From NCBI RefSeq assembly GCF_001613225.1, contig NZ_BDBY01000053.1, positions 1 to 61,301 of the forward strand: 61,301 nt of DNA. Reading direction: 5' to 3'. This DNA is from Nocardia pseudovaccinii NBRC 100343. Lineage in GTDB: Bacteria > Actinomycetota > Actinomycetes > Mycobacteriales > Mycobacteriaceae. Numbering within the stretch: the first letter of the stretch is position 1; each line of letters opens with the position of its first letter. The position numbers and the translations under genes are program-made. Of this stretch, positions 18,486 to 27,521 are shown piece after piece. The notes beneath the pieces are model-generated. The model had not been told where the DNA came from. It saw nothing but the letters and a program-made list of their open reading frames with translations, and ran no database searches.

Positions 18486-19661
18486 CTATTCGGCCGCGCG
18501 AGCCAGCCGGTCGATCGCCTCCGCCAACGTCGCCGCGTCCGAAGTGGTAAAGCACATGCGCATGGAGTGGCTGTAGTCGGTATCGACGGCGAACGCCGAA
18601 CCGGGCACGAAGGCGACGCCGTGCTCTAGGCCTCGTGGCAGCAGCCGATCGGTATCGGTGCCGTCGGTGAAATCGGCCCACACGAACATGCCACCGGCGG
18701 CATCGGTGCAGGTGACGCGGTCGCCGAAGCGAGTGCGCACGGCGTGCACAAGCGCCTTGGCGCGGTCGCCGTATGCGCTGCGGACGGTGTCGACGTGGCC
18801 GGTCAGCCAGGTTTCGTCACTGAGCAGGTCGGCGGCCATCTGGTGTGTCAGCGCCGAACCGCATAGGTCCGCGCCCTGTTTCAGCAATTCGACCGCGCGA
18901 CAGATCCGCTCCTGCGCCACCATCCAGCCGACCCGCAGCGCGGGCGCGAGGATCTTCGAGGCACTGGACAGCCGAATCACGTTGCGGGAGTAGGTTGCCA
19001 CGGGATCGGGCGAGGGCCGGTCGAACCAGAGCTCACCGTACGGATCGTCCTCGATCACCCAGAAGCCGTAGGTATCGGCGAGTTCGGCCAATTCACGACG
19101 CCGCGGCGGACTCATCGTGACGCCACCCGGATTGTGGAAATTGCTCACCGTGTGCACGGCCGTCGGCCGCTCACCGCGTGCCAGCAGTTCGTTCAGAACA
19201 TCCAGCCGCATGCCCTCGGAATCCAAGGGCACCGCCACGATTCGCGCACCGGCGGCCCGGAACACTTGCAGCGCACCGACATACGCCGGATCCTCGACGA
19301 CCACGAGCGCGCCCGGATCCAGCAGCACCTCGGCCAGCAGCGAAAGCGCCTGCTGCGAACCATGAGTCACGAACACCTCGCCGAGCCCGACCGCGCGGCC
19401 GAGTTTCACCGACTCCCGCTGGCGCAGCACATCGCGCAGCGGAGGCCATCCGCGCGACCCGGTGTACTGCAACACCGCGGCACCGCTCAGCGCCGCATCG
19501 GCCGCTGCGACGAGCCGCTCCCGGGGCATCAACTCCGCATCCGGCAAACCGCCCGCGAGGCTGATCACCTCTGCGCGCGTGGTCAGCTCGAGCAGGTCAC
19601 GAATCGCCGAACTCTTCAGTCCGCCCAGTTTGGTCGCGAGCGGTGGATTGATCGGCGACAT
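18486..19661 (-). CDS. PLP-dependent aminotransferase, class I/II fold (2-aminoadipate/MocR-type)
   Basis: A 391-residue fold-type I PLP enzyme. Visible motifs are THGSQQALSL, SNFHNPGG (substrate/PLP contact), VIEDDPYGEL with the aspartate that pairs with the pyridine nitrogen, and LSSASKILAPALRVGW with the Schiff-base lysine. It resembles 2-aminoadipate/valine-pyruvate aminotransferases and the catalytic half of MocR regulators, without a DNA-binding domain. Start ATG 19661 (MSPINPP) has GGGAGG upstream; a GTG ten codons earlier lacks such a site. The amino donor and acceptor cannot be assigned. Confidence 0.92.
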   Translation of the reverse strand: MSPINPPLATKLGGLKSSAIRDLLELTTRAEVISLAGGLPDAELMPRERLVAAADAALSGAAVLQYTGSRGWPPLRDVLRQRESVKLGRAVGLGEVFVTHGSQQALSLLAEVLLDPGALVVVEDPAYVGALQVFRAAGARIVAVPLDSEGMRLDVLNELLARGERPTAVHTVSNFHNPGGVTMSPPRRRELAELADTYGFWVIEDDPYGELWFDRPSPDPVATYSRNVIRLSSASKILAPALRVGWMVAQERICRAVELLKQGADLCGSALTHQMAADLLSDETWLTGHVDTVRSAYGDRAKALVHAVRTRFGDRVTCTDAAGGMFVWADFTDGTDTDRLLPRGLEHGVAFVPGSAFAVDTDYSHSMRMCFTTSDAATLAEAIDRLARAAE

Positions 19662-19742
19662 GGAAACCTCCCAGGGGACGCGAAACCCCACTGTCCCACA
19701 CCGCTACCAAATTGTGAAATATTCATCCCATGATCTGAGAGC

Positions 19743-20807
19743 TCAGGCGCGCTCCCGGATGGCGAAGATCACGGTCTTGCCGTCCCGGACCACCGTGATG
19801 ATGGTCTGCCGGTAGACATTGGTCGTGCCGTCGGGGCGATGTTCGGTCAGGTCCACCTCGAACGTGTCCGCCGCCGACTCGGCAATCCGCAGGCAATGCG
19901 TGGTGCCGACCGGAATCTGGTCATTGATGGCCTGCTGGATGACCTCGGCCGTCGACACATTCTCGGCATCCGGCGCGACGAATCTGCGCGCCCGCTCACC
20001 ATTGCGGCCGACGTAGAACTCGTACTGGAAGCCGAGGATCGCACCGGGGCCGGTCGAGGTGTCGCCCTGCCCGTTGCCGCGGGTCACCTTGCCGTCTTTA
20101 CTCGCGGGGCAGCTCAGCGCGGCGGAAGTGCTCGGCGGTGCGGGCGGCGCCGCCTTCGGACTGCCGTTGCCGTCGCGGCTGACCGCGACGAAGGTCACCA
20201 CCAGCGCCAAGACCACCACGATCGCGGCGAGCACACCGAGCGCTATCCATCGACCACGCGAACTGTGCCGGGTCGGGGTCGCGGTGATGGTGTCCGAGAT
20301 CAGCTTCGGCGCAAGGCGTTTGGCGATCGGATCGTCGGCCCAGGACAGACCCGACGGCTCGGACGGCGGCTTCGGTACCCCGCCGGATTCGGTCGGGCTG
20401 TTCCACCAGGTATCGCGCTGGCCTGCCGCGGGGGTTGTATGCCGGACGGTGGCCTCGTTGGGATCCGGTTCCACCGGCGGCTCGGGACGGCGCGTCGGCG
20501 GCTCCGGTCGCCGGGTCGGCGGTGGCGGTGCATCGCCGAACACCGTGGTATCCGGCGCGCGGTACTGCGGGGGTGGCGGCGGCACCGTGGGCGGTTCGTC
20601 GGCGGGACGCCAGATCAGCTCGGGGTGATCGGTGCCGGGCTCGGGCACCGACCACTGCGGTCGAACCTGTTCACCCGTCGGTGGCCCGAATTCGCCGACC
20701 GGCGGCCCGAATTCGGAGACCGGCGGGCCGAAATCGTCCAACGGGGGTCCGAATTCCGACCCGGTCCGGTCGGATTCGCTGTCCCTGCCATCACCCTCGG
20801 AGCCCAC
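19743..20807 (-). CDS. Proline-rich single-pass membrane protein of unknown function
   Basis: A 354-residue protein with a cytoplasmic Pro-rich N-terminus containing four (D/E)FGPP repeats (residues about 19-42), a PPTRRPEPPTRRPEPP stretch, one transmembrane helix at about 190-210 (IALGVLAAIVVVLALVVTFVAV) and an exported C-terminal domain of about 130 residues with two cysteines (LSCPAS and THCLRI). The topology matches several actinobacterial cell-envelope proteins, but I recognise no named family. Start is GTG 20807 after AAAGGA. It lies downstream of another secreted protein gene on the same strand, with a hairpin between them. Confidence 0.85.
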   Translation of the reverse strand: MGSEGDGRDSESDRTGSEFGPPLDDFGPPVSEFGPPVGEFGPPTGEQVRPQWSVPEPGTDHPELIWRPADEPPTVPPPPPQYRAPDTTVFGDAPPPPTRRPEPPTRRPEPPVEPDPNEATVRHTTPAAGQRDTWWNSPTESGGVPKPPSEPSGLSWADDPIAKRLAPKLISDTITATPTRHSSRGRWIALGVLAAIVVVLALVVTFVAVSRDGNGSPKAAPPAPPSTSAALSCPASKDGKVTRGNGQGDTSTGPGAILGFQYEFYVGRNGERARRFVAPDAENVSTAEVIQQAINDQIPVGTTHCLRIAESAADTFEVDLTEHRPDGTTNVYRQTIITVVRDGKTVIFAIRERA

Positions 20808-20834
20808 ACCAAATCCTTTCCCCAGGACACACGT

Positions 20835-20862
20835 GTGGGGCGGTCGAGAACGACCGCCCCAC
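20835..20862. terminator. Perfect 12-bp hairpin between two envelope-protein genes
   Basis: GTGGGGCGGTCG (20835-20846) pairs perfectly with CGACCGCCCCAC (20851-20862) around a 4-nt loop. It follows the stop of the secreted-protein gene on the minus strand (20881) and precedes the start of the next gene (20807). There is no clear U-tract, so it could be an attenuating or mRNA-stabilising hairpin rather than a full intrinsic terminator. Confidence 0.55.
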
Positions 20863-20880
20863 CCGTCGAATCAGCTCGTG

Positions 20881-21903
20881 TCAGTACTGGAGTGACCCAC
20901 CCCACTGGGTGGTGACCCCGGCAACGTTGACCGTCTGCGGAGCCAGTTCGCCTGGCGGCACCGGCAGTTTAACTTGCGCGGCGGCCTCGAGGGCAGCCGC
21001 GCCGCCCGGCTGTTCCCGAATCCAGTGCTCGACAGCGGCCTTGGCCATATTGGCCTGGGTGGTGTCGAGGATGACCTCGGTCTTGTTGTCGGCCAGACCC
21101 TCACCACCGGTGTAGGAGGTGACCTTGACGGTGTTGGCGCCGATGTACTCGACCGACACACCAGCCTCGCCCTGACCGGTCGGGGTGCGGTACCCGATGG
21201 TGCCGACGTAGCCCGCGGCATTGTTGAAGTGGTGGGTGTTGGCCACGTACCCGGGCGCCAGCGAGCCACCGTCGATGTTGGCGCCGATCTCCTGGTGCGG
21301 CCCGTCCATCTCGACGACGGGCGCGGCAGGCGCCTGCTGGAAGCGCGGAGCCTCCCAGCGCGGCTGCTGCACCAGCGTGTCGGTATCCGGCTGCTGCGGA
21401 GTCCGGGCGCTCGGACCGCTCGGGGTGTTCACACCCGGCGCGGTGGTACCGGGCTGCGCGGGCTTCGGAGCCTCCGCACCGGGGGCCGTCTCCGGCACCA
21501 CGGCGGGGATCGCGGGGCCGGTCTGCCCCGGAACCGGCAGCGGCGCGACGCGCGGGGTGGTGACACCCGGCTGGGTCGGCGTCGACAGCTTCGGATCCCT
21601 TGGCTGATTCGGCATGACCTGGTTCGGATCCGGCGTGGTGACACCCGGCTGGCTCGGCGTCGGCGACGGCTTGGTGTCCGGCTTACCCGGATCCGGCTTG
21701 GTGGTCTCCGGCTGGCCCTGATCCGTCGGAGCGGTGCTGCCCGGATCGGCGGGCGCGGGCGCCGGCGTGGTCGGTGTACTCGGCTGATCCGGAACTGCCC
21801 CCGCCGGCGCCGCGAAGAGCGTGGCCACGGCCGCCGCGGTGGCCAGTGGCAACGATGTGCTCGCCATCGCTCGCTGCGCCCGACTCGGCTTACGATGTTT
21901 CAC
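20881..21903 (-). CDS. Secreted Pro/Thr-rich protein, unknown family
   Basis: A protein of about 340 residues. GTG 21903 gives MKHRKPSRAQRAMAS and a signal peptide with a hydrophobic core (LPLATAAAVATLFAA) and likely cleavage near AGA-VPD. About 150 residues of Pro/Thr/Gln low complexity follow with repeated QPGVTTP (four near-copies), then a C-terminal domain of about 130 residues (from VVEMDGPHQEIG) predicted to be mostly beta and ending WGGSLQY. An AGGGA-like site sits upstream. The frame stays open upstream to 22095, but that stretch has no signal sequence. I do not recognise the C-terminal domain. Confidence 0.85.
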   Translation of the reverse strand: MKHRKPSRAQRAMASTSLPLATAAAVATLFAAPAGAVPDQPSTPTTPAPAPADPGSTAPTDQGQPETTKPDPGKPDTKPSPTPSQPGVTTPDPNQVMPNQPRDPKLSTPTQPGVTTPRVAPLPVPGQTGPAIPAVVPETAPGAEAPKPAQPGTTAPGVNTPSGPSARTPQQPDTDTLVQQPRWEAPRFQQAPAAPVVEMDGPHQEIGANIDGGSLAPGYVANTHHFNNAAGYVGTIGYRTPTGQGEAGVSVEYIGANTVKVTSYTGGEGLADNKTEVILDTTQANMAKAAVEHWIREQPGGAAALEAAAQVKLPVPPGELAPQTVNVAGVTTQWGGSLQY

Positions 21904-21922
21904 TTTTCGCAATCCCTTTCCC

Positions 21923-21947
21923 GTGTGCGACCGAGTGGGTCGCACGC
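21923..21947 (-). other. Leader hairpin upstream of the secreted-protein gene
   Basis: GTGCGACC (21925-21932) pairs with GGTCGCAC (21938-21945), extended by G-U and G-C pairs to 21923/21947, with a 5-nt loop. It lies 20-45 nt upstream of the GTG start on the transcribed strand, just before the ribosome-binding region. The rest of 21904-22170 holds a second weaker stem (CGAACG ... CGTTCG near 21991-22012) and the presumed promoter. Confidence 0.45.
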
Positions 21948-22170
21948 AGTTATCCCTGGTGAGACGCTTGGTCCACGAATGAGGACCGCCGAACGACCAA
22001 GCGGCCGTTCGCCGTTCCCGCTGGAAAGGATCGATCCCCCCACACAGAACCCTCGCGATCGCCCGCCGATCGCATCTCTGCGGGAAGTGAACCACATGCG
22101 CGCCTTACTGGCAACGCGATGAAAAACCCCACAAGACAGTAGGTCTCGGGGCGGCCGGGTTCAGTGGCGG

Positions 22171-23574
22171 TTAGTCGAGGTCGTCGTGACGCATCAGCAG
22201 CCGGGCCGCCTCGGTGACCGAGCCGGTGAGCGACGGGTACACCGAGAAGGTCTGGGCGAGATCGTTGACGGTCAGATTGTTCTGGACCGCCAGCGCGATC
22301 GGCAGGATGAGCTCCGAGGCGATCGGGGCGACGACCACACCGCCGATGACCACACCGGTCGCGGGCCGACAGAAGATCTTGACGAAACCCCTGCGCAGAC
22401 CCGACATCTTGGCACGCGGGTTGGTATTCAGCGGCAGCATGACCGTGCGCGCGGGCACCTCGCCGTTATCGATGGCCGTCTGGCTCACGCCGACGGTCGC
22501 GATCTCCGGACGGGTGAATACGGCCGAGGCGACCGTCTTCAGCCGGATCGGGCTGACGCCCTCACCCAGCGCGTGATACATCGCGATGCGGCCCTGCATG
22601 GCGGCCACCGAGGCCAGCGGCAGCAGGCCGGTGCAGTCGCCCGCCGCATAGATACCGGGCACCGAAGTGCGCGACACCCGGTCCACCCGCAGGTAGCCAC
22701 CGCGGTCGAGTTCGATGCCGACCCGTTCCAGGCCGAGGTCGTCGGTATTGGGGATCGAGCCGACGGTCATCAGCGCATGCGTGCCCGTGACGGTGCGGCC
22801 GTCCGAGAGCTTGACCACGATCCCCTCGGCGGTGCGCTCCACCGCATCGGCGCGCGCGTGCTTGACCAGTTCGACACCGCGTTCGGCGAGCGCGTCCTCG
22901 AGCACGAGCGCGGCATCCGCGTCCTCACCGGGCAGCACCCGGTCGCGGCTCGAGACCAATTTCACCCGCACACCCATTTCGGTATATGCGGAGACGAATT
23001 CGGCGCCGGTCACACCCGAGCCGACCACGACCAGGGTCTCCGGGAGTTCTTCCAGGTCGTAGAGCTGACGCCAGTTCAGGATGCGCTCGCCGTCGGGCTC
23101 GGCGCCGGGCAACACGCGCGGGCTCGCACCGGTGGCGATCAACACCACTTCGGCCTCGACGGCCTCCTCGGTGCCATCGGCCAGCAGCGCGCGCACCCGG
23201 TGCGCGGCCATGCCAGTGGCCGGATCGCTGAGCTGTCCGCGTCCGGCCAGCACCGTTACGCCCGCGGCCTGCACCTTGGATCGGATGTCGGAGGACTGGG
23301 CCAGCGCCAGCGCCTTCACACGCGCGTTCACTTCGCCCAATTCGATCTGGGCCTGGCTCGGATCGAGGGTAATGCCCAGGTCACGGGCGCGACGCAGATC
23401 GGTGCGCACGCCCGTCGAGGCAATGAAAGTCTTCGACGGCACGCAGTCCCAGAGGACGCACGCCCCGCCGATGCCGTCGCTATCGATCAGGGTGACCGTG
23501 GCCCCATGTTGGGCCGCCACCAATGCCGCTTCATAACCGGCCGGTCCGCCACCGATGATCGCTATGCGAGTCAT
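22171..23574 (-). CDS. lpdA: NAD(P)H-quinone dehydrogenase (LpdA-like flavoprotein disulfide reductase)
   Basis: A 467-residue flavoprotein. It has the FAD motif IAIIGGGPAGYEAA, a C-x4-C region (ACVLWDCVPSK), the NAD(P)H motif VVVGSGVTGAEF and the second FAD motif GIYAAGDCTG. The C-terminal His-Pro-x-x-S-E active site of dihydrolipoamide dehydrogenases is replaced by a segment reading SVYPSLTGSVTE, consistent with M. tuberculosis LpdA (Rv3303c), a quinone reductase rather than a lipoamide dehydrogenase. In mycobacteria it neighbours glpD2; here other genes intervene. ATG 23574 gives MTRIAIIGG. Confidence 0.92.
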   Translation of the reverse strand: MTRIAIIGGGPAGYEAALVAAQHGATVTLIDSDGIGGACVLWDCVPSKTFIASTGVRTDLRRARDLGITLDPSQAQIELGEVNARVKALALAQSSDIRSKVQAAGVTVLAGRGQLSDPATGMAAHRVRALLADGTEEAVEAEVVLIATGASPRVLPGAEPDGERILNWRQLYDLEELPETLVVVGSGVTGAEFVSAYTEMGVRVKLVSSRDRVLPGEDADAALVLEDALAERGVELVKHARADAVERTAEGIVVKLSDGRTVTGTHALMTVGSIPNTDDLGLERVGIELDRGGYLRVDRVSRTSVPGIYAAGDCTGLLPLASVAAMQGRIAMYHALGEGVSPIRLKTVASAVFTRPEIATVGVSQTAIDNGEVPARTVMLPLNTNPRAKMSGLRRGFVKIFCRPATGVVIGGVVVAPIASELILPIALAVQNNLTVNDLAQTFSVYPSLTGSVTEAARLLMRHDDLD

Positions 23575-23699
23575 GGATACCTCCGCTGGAGCTGTTCGAC
23601 CGGGATCTCCGGTGCCGGTAAACAACGTTAGCTGGCGAACACACGGTCATCTCGCCGGGATAGAGACGATGCGCGCAGGTTATTGGATACCCTTGCGTC

Positions 23700-24179
23700 G
23701 TGCCGATCTACGCCGCCTACGGGTCCAACATGGACTCGTCCCAGATGCTCGAGCGCTGTCCGCACTCCCCCATGTACGGGACGGGCTGGTTGGAGGGCTG
23801 GCGCCTCACCTTCAGCGGTGACGACATCGGCTGGGAGGGCCCGCTGGCCACCGTCGTCGAGGAGCCCGACTCGCGGGTGTTCGTGGTGCTCTACGACGTC
23901 TCCCCCGAAGACGAAGAGCGCCTCGACCGCTGGGAGGGTTCCGATTTCGGTATCCACCGCAAGATCCGGCTGCGCGTGACGCCGAGTGCGGGCAGCGGTT
24001 CCGAACCCATCCTGGCCTGGCTGTACGTACTCGATGCGTACGAAGGCGGGCTACCTTCGGCGCGCTATATCGGCGTGATGGCCGATGCGGCCGAAAAGGC
24101 AGGCGCGCCAGCGGAATACGTGCACGCGCTGCGCACTCGCAACAGCAAGAACGTCGGTCCCGGATTCTTCGGTAGCTGA
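23700..24179 (+). CDS. Gamma-glutamylcyclotransferase-fold protein
   Basis: A 159-residue protein with the family signature YAAYGSNMD (the YGSN loop binds the gamma-glutamyl group), the GDDIG region, an acidic residue in LDRWEG and the late YIGVM segment. The fold catalyses release of 5-oxoproline from gamma-glutamyl compounds, but the exact substrate is not predictable. It corresponds in position to Rv3304. GTG 23700 comes 6 nt after TACCCT (23688-23693), suggesting a leaderless transcript divergent from lpdA. A strong terminator follows. Confidence 0.88.
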   Translation: MPIYAAYGSNMDSSQMLERCPHSPMYGTGWLEGWRLTFSGDDIGWEGPLATVVEEPDSRVFVVLYDVSPEDEERLDRWEGSDFGIHRKIRLRVTPSAGSGSEPILAWLYVLDAYEGGLPSARYIGVMADAAEKAGAPAEYVHALRTRNSKNVGPGFFGS

Positions 24180-24187
24180 ACAAACAC

Positions 24188-24225
24188 GGAAGCGGCCGAC
24201 CCCTTTTTCGAGGTCGGCCGCTTCC
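24188..24225. terminator. Bidirectional terminator hairpin
   Basis: GGAAGCGGCCGACC (24188-24201) pairs perfectly over 14 bp with GGTCGGCCGCTTCC (24212-24225), loop of 10 nt rich in T. It lies between the convergent cyclotransferase gene (ends 24179) and the M20 amidohydrolase gene (ends 24235), so it can serve both. Confidence 0.85.
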
Positions 24226-24234
24226 TTGGCCTCG

Positions 24235-25497
24235 TCAGCTCGCGTTCAACACGATATTGCTGAGTACCCGGACACCGACGGCCAGCGCGCGCTCGTCGAG
24301 ATCGAAGGTCGGCTGGTGCAGATCCAGCTGCTCGCCGTGCCCGGACCAAACGCCGAGGCGGGCCATCGCGCCCGGCACCTCCTCCTGGTACCAGGAGAAA
24401 TCCTCACCGCCACCGGACTGCAAGGTGTCGGCGAGCGCGTCCGGGCCGAGCATGCGGATCGCGTCCTCGAACATCCTGGTCGAGTGCTCGTCATTGACCA
24501 CCGGCGGTACGCCGCGACGGTAGTTCAACTGGTAGCGCACCCCGGTCGGAGCGAGCAGGCCGTCCACGATCTCGCGCACCATCGGCTCCAGCAGCGACCA
24601 GGTCGCGTGATCGCCGGTGCGGACGGTGCCGGTGAGCATGCCGGTCTGCGGTATCGCATTGGGCGCCTTGCCCGCGCTGACCGCACCCCAGACCATCACC
24701 GTGCTGGTGCGCGGGTCGATGCGGCGGCTGAGCAGACCGGGCAGGCCGGTGATCACGGTGCCGATGGCGTAGACCAGGTCGCTGGTCAGATGCGGGCGCG
24801 AGGTGTGCCCACCCGGCGAATCGAGGACCAATTCGATGGTGTCGGCCGCCGAGGTGATCGCACCGACCCGGATGCCGACCCGGCCGACCTCGAGGCGCGG
24901 ATCGCAATGCAGTGCGAAGATCCGGTCGACGCCCTCCATCGCCCCGGCGGCGACCATATCTATGGCGCCGCCCGGCATCACCTCTTCGGCGGGCTGGAAG
25001 ACGAACCGCACGCCGACCGGCAGTTCCTGATCGGCCAGCGCGAGCGCGGTGCCGAGCAGGATCGTGGTGTGCGCGTCGTGCCCACAGGCATGCGAGACGC
25101 CGGGCACGGTCGAGGCGAAGCTGAGTCCGGTGAATTCCTGCAGCGGGAGCGCGTCCATATCGGCGCGCAGGCCGATGCGCGGTGCGTCCACCGGACCGAT
25201 GTCACAGAGCACTCCGGTGCCGTTGGGCATCTTCTGCGGCGTCAATCCCGCCTTGGTCAGCCAGGCCGAGACGAACTCGGTGGTGGCGAATTCGGTGCGG
25301 GAGAGCTCCGGGTTCGCGTGGATGTGCCGACGCCACTGGACGAGATCGACCGTGTGCTCGGCCAGCCAGGAATCGACCGCATCCGGGCCGACTTCCGCGA
25401 TATCCGATTGCGCGGCGCTCCCCTGGCCCCCCATGGTCGCGCGCGTCACCGTCCCGGAGCGTGTCGCGTGCGCCGCGGAACGGCCGGTAATGCTCAC
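24235..25497 (-). CDS. amiA1: M20 family amidohydrolase (AmiA1-like)
   Basis: A 420-residue M20 metallopeptidase-type amidohydrolase. Metal-binding residues appear in GLRADMDALP, HACGHDAHT and QPAEEVMPGG; HLTSD and the late HQPTFDLDE region are also conserved. The family releases acyl groups from N-acyl amino acids or amides. The N-terminal 30 residues are not family-typical. GTG 25497 follows AGGAGGA and overlaps the stop of the upstream paralogue (GTGA), so amiB1-amiA1 are coupled, as in M. tuberculosis Rv3306c-Rv3305c. The roughly 25% similarity by eye suggests an old duplication. Confidence 0.92.
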   Translation of the reverse strand: MSITGRSAAHATRSGTVTRATMGGQGSAAQSDIAEVGPDAVDSWLAEHTVDLVQWRRHIHANPELSRTEFATTEFVSAWLTKAGLTPQKMPNGTGVLCDIGPVDAPRIGLRADMDALPLQEFTGLSFASTVPGVSHACGHDAHTTILLGTALALADQELPVGVRFVFQPAEEVMPGGAIDMVAAGAMEGVDRIFALHCDPRLEVGRVGIRVGAITSAADTIELVLDSPGGHTSRPHLTSDLVYAIGTVITGLPGLLSRRIDPRTSTVMVWGAVSAGKAPNAIPQTGMLTGTVRTGDHATWSLLEPMVREIVDGLLAPTGVRYQLNYRRGVPPVVNDEHSTRMFEDAIRMLGPDALADTLQSGGGEDFSWYQEEVPGAMARLGVWSGHGEQLDLHQPTFDLDERALAVGVRVLSNIVLNAS

Positions 25498-26723
25498 CGA
25501 ATGTCCTCCTGTCGTTGAACGAGCCGTTGCAACAACCTGTCCCTATGTACTTGATCGCGGGCTACGGCGATAGCGGTACGCGCGAGCGCGATCGCACCGT
25601 CGGTTACCGCACGATCGGCCGAAGCGTTGACGCTCGCCGCGGCGAAGCCGGGCTGATGCGTCACCGCCCCACCGGCATCTATGCCGATGACCGGATGTAT
25701 GCCCGGTATGACGTTGGTGACGTTGCCCATATCCGTACTCCCGAGCGGTCGCTGCGCCTCGAGTTCCGGTGCGATCGGCACCCGGCCCAAGTCCACGATC
25801 TGCTCGCGATAGGCAAACAGTAATCCCGAATCGGGCGTCAGCTCGGTATATGTCGGCGCAACCGTCCGGATTTCGTGAGTGCAGCCGGTCGCCAGCGCAC
25901 CCGCCTCGAAACAAGCCGACGCTCGTCGCATCAGATCGTCGAGGGATGCGGAGTCGACTGCGCGTAGGTAATACAGCAGTTCCGCACGTCCGGGAACGAT
26001 GTTGGGGGCTACGCCACCGTCGCTGACTATACCGTGCAGTTGCTGTCCGGGTCGGAGATGTTGACGCAGCAATCCGAGAGCAACCTGCGCGACGGTCACC
26101 GCGTCGCCCGCATTCCGGCCCAGTTCCGGGGCGGCGCTGGCATGCGCCTCGTGGCCGTGGAAGACCACCGACAGATCCGCCAGCGCCAGCGAGCGCGCGT
26201 CGACGATATCGATGGGGCCGGGGTGCACCATCAACGCCATGGCGACACCGTCGAAGACGCCGCGCTCGAGCATCAGCACCTTGCCGCCGCCGCTCTCCTC
26301 GGCGGGTGTTCCGAAGACGACGACGGTGATGCCGAGCGCGTCGGCCACCTCGGCGAGGCCGAGCCCGGCGCCGACCGCGGCAGCCGCGATGATGTTGTGC
26401 CCGCAGGCGTGCCCGATCTCGGGCAGTGCGTCGTATTCGGCGCAGATACCCACCGTGAGCTCGCCGGATCCGTAGGTCGCCCGGAATGCGGTCGGCAGGT
26501 CGGCGATGCCGGTCTCGACGGCGAAACCGCGCTCGGCCAGCGGCGCGATGGTCTTGGCGACGCTGCGGGATTCCTCGAACGCCAGCTCCGGTTCGGCGTG
26601 GATCGAATGCGATAGCGCGACCAGTTCGGGCGCTGCGGCCAGGATCGCGGCCTCCGCCGCCGCACCCGGGTGCGCGTGGTGGTCCGTGCGTGATTCGGGG
26701 TGCCCGCTGCGCGGTGGTGGCAT
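25494..26723 (-). CDS. amiB1: M20 family amidohydrolase (AmiB1-like)
   Basis: A 409-residue M20 amidohydrolase. Key residues are seen in CAEYDALPEIGHACGHN and TPAEESGGGK, with the dimerisation-domain histidine in VVFHGHEAHA and the late GSTDMGNVT. It resembles the aminobenzoyl-glutamate/indole-acetyl amide hydrolase group. ATG 26723 gives MPPPRSGHPESR; a longer frame adds 16 non-conserved residues. It is first of the two-gene amiB1-amiA1 unit and overlaps it by 4 nt. Confidence 0.92.
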   Translation of the reverse strand: MPPPRSGHPESRTDHHAHPGAAAEAAILAAAPELVALSHSIHAEPELAFEESRSVAKTIAPLAERGFAVETGIADLPTAFRATYGSGELTVGICAEYDALPEIGHACGHNIIAAAAVGAGLGLAEVADALGITVVVFGTPAEESGGGKVLMLERGVFDGVAMALMVHPGPIDIVDARSLALADLSVVFHGHEAHASAAPELGRNAGDAVTVAQVALGLLRQHLRPGQQLHGIVSDGGVAPNIVPGRAELLYYLRAVDSASLDDLMRRASACFEAGALATGCTHEIRTVAPTYTELTPDSGLLFAYREQIVDLGRVPIAPELEAQRPLGSTDMGNVTNVIPGIHPVIGIDAGGAVTHQPGFAAASVNASADRAVTDGAIALARTAIAVARDQVHRDRLLQRLVQRQEDIR

Positions 26724-26816
26724 GGCACACAGTCTGGCACTGCGCCGACGATCGGGCGCACCCTGCGCCACGAGGCGATGCCGCCGTGCGGCGCAAGGTT
26801 TGTGATCAGCGTGCGG

Positions 26817-27521
26817 TTATCCCGGGGCGAACGCCAGATTCTCCGGGGTGGTGGGGGTCGCGAGCCCGGCCAGCGCCTTGGCGTGCAGCGACCGCTTGAT
26901 CACCGGCAGATTGGGCTTGCGATTTGCCGCGAGGGCGCCCGCACGCTCGATCGCGGACTTCAGCAACACATCAGCATCCGCCTTTGCGTCGACAATTCCC
27001 GCGGAAATGGCCTCGTCGGCGGCGAAGCGATGACCGGCGGTCATGGCCTGGACGCAGACCTGATTGGTGAGGCGCTCGGTGAGCAGCGCGTTCATGCCGA
27101 CCGTGAACGGCATGCCGAGGTGCACCTCGGGCAGGCACCAGAAGCCGCGGTCGGCGCGCATCACCCGGAAATCGTGCGAGGTGGCGAGCATGGCGCCCGC
27201 GCCGAAGGCGTGACCGTTGACGGCTGCGACCGTGGGCAGCGGGAAGGTCAGCAGGCGGGTGTAGATGCTGTGCACGCGATCGAGGTAGCCGTGCATCTTG
27301 TCCAGGTTGCCGAACAGCCAGTCGGTATCGAGCCCATTGCTGTAGAACTTCCCACTCGCCGTAGTCACCAGCGCCGCCGGTCCCTCGGACGCCTCGACCT
27401 GGTCCAACAGCCCGTGGAACGCATCGATCCAATCCGGATGGAAACGGTTCTCACTATCCGTCTGCCCCTCGCTCCCGAGATAGACGACGAACACATCCCC
27501 TTCACGCTCCAGATACGGCAT
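26817..27521 (-). CDS. Enoyl-CoA hydratase/isomerase family protein
   Basis: A crotonase-fold protein of 234 residues. It shows the oxyanion-hole segments FYSNGLDTDW and NGHAFGAGAMLATSHD, then a PEVHLGMPF motif; the catalytic acid position after the GAG loop should be compared with characterised members before claiming hydratase or isomerase activity. Shorter than the usual 255-290 residues. ATG 27521 (MPYLEREGD) is chosen; longer frames lack homology. A CTACCC/GGGTAG palindrome lies 33 bp upstream. Confidence 0.85.
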   Translation of the reverse strand: MPYLEREGDVFVVYLGSEGQTDSENRFHPDWIDAFHGLLDQVEASEGPAALVTTASGKFYSNGLDTDWLFGNLDKMHGYLDRVHSIYTRLLTFPLPTVAAVNGHAFGAGAMLATSHDFRVMRADRGFWCLPEVHLGMPFTVGMNALLTERLTNQVCVQAMTAGHRFAADEAISAGIVDAKADADVLLKSAIERAGALAANRKPNLPVIKRSLHAKALAGLATPTTPENLAFAPG

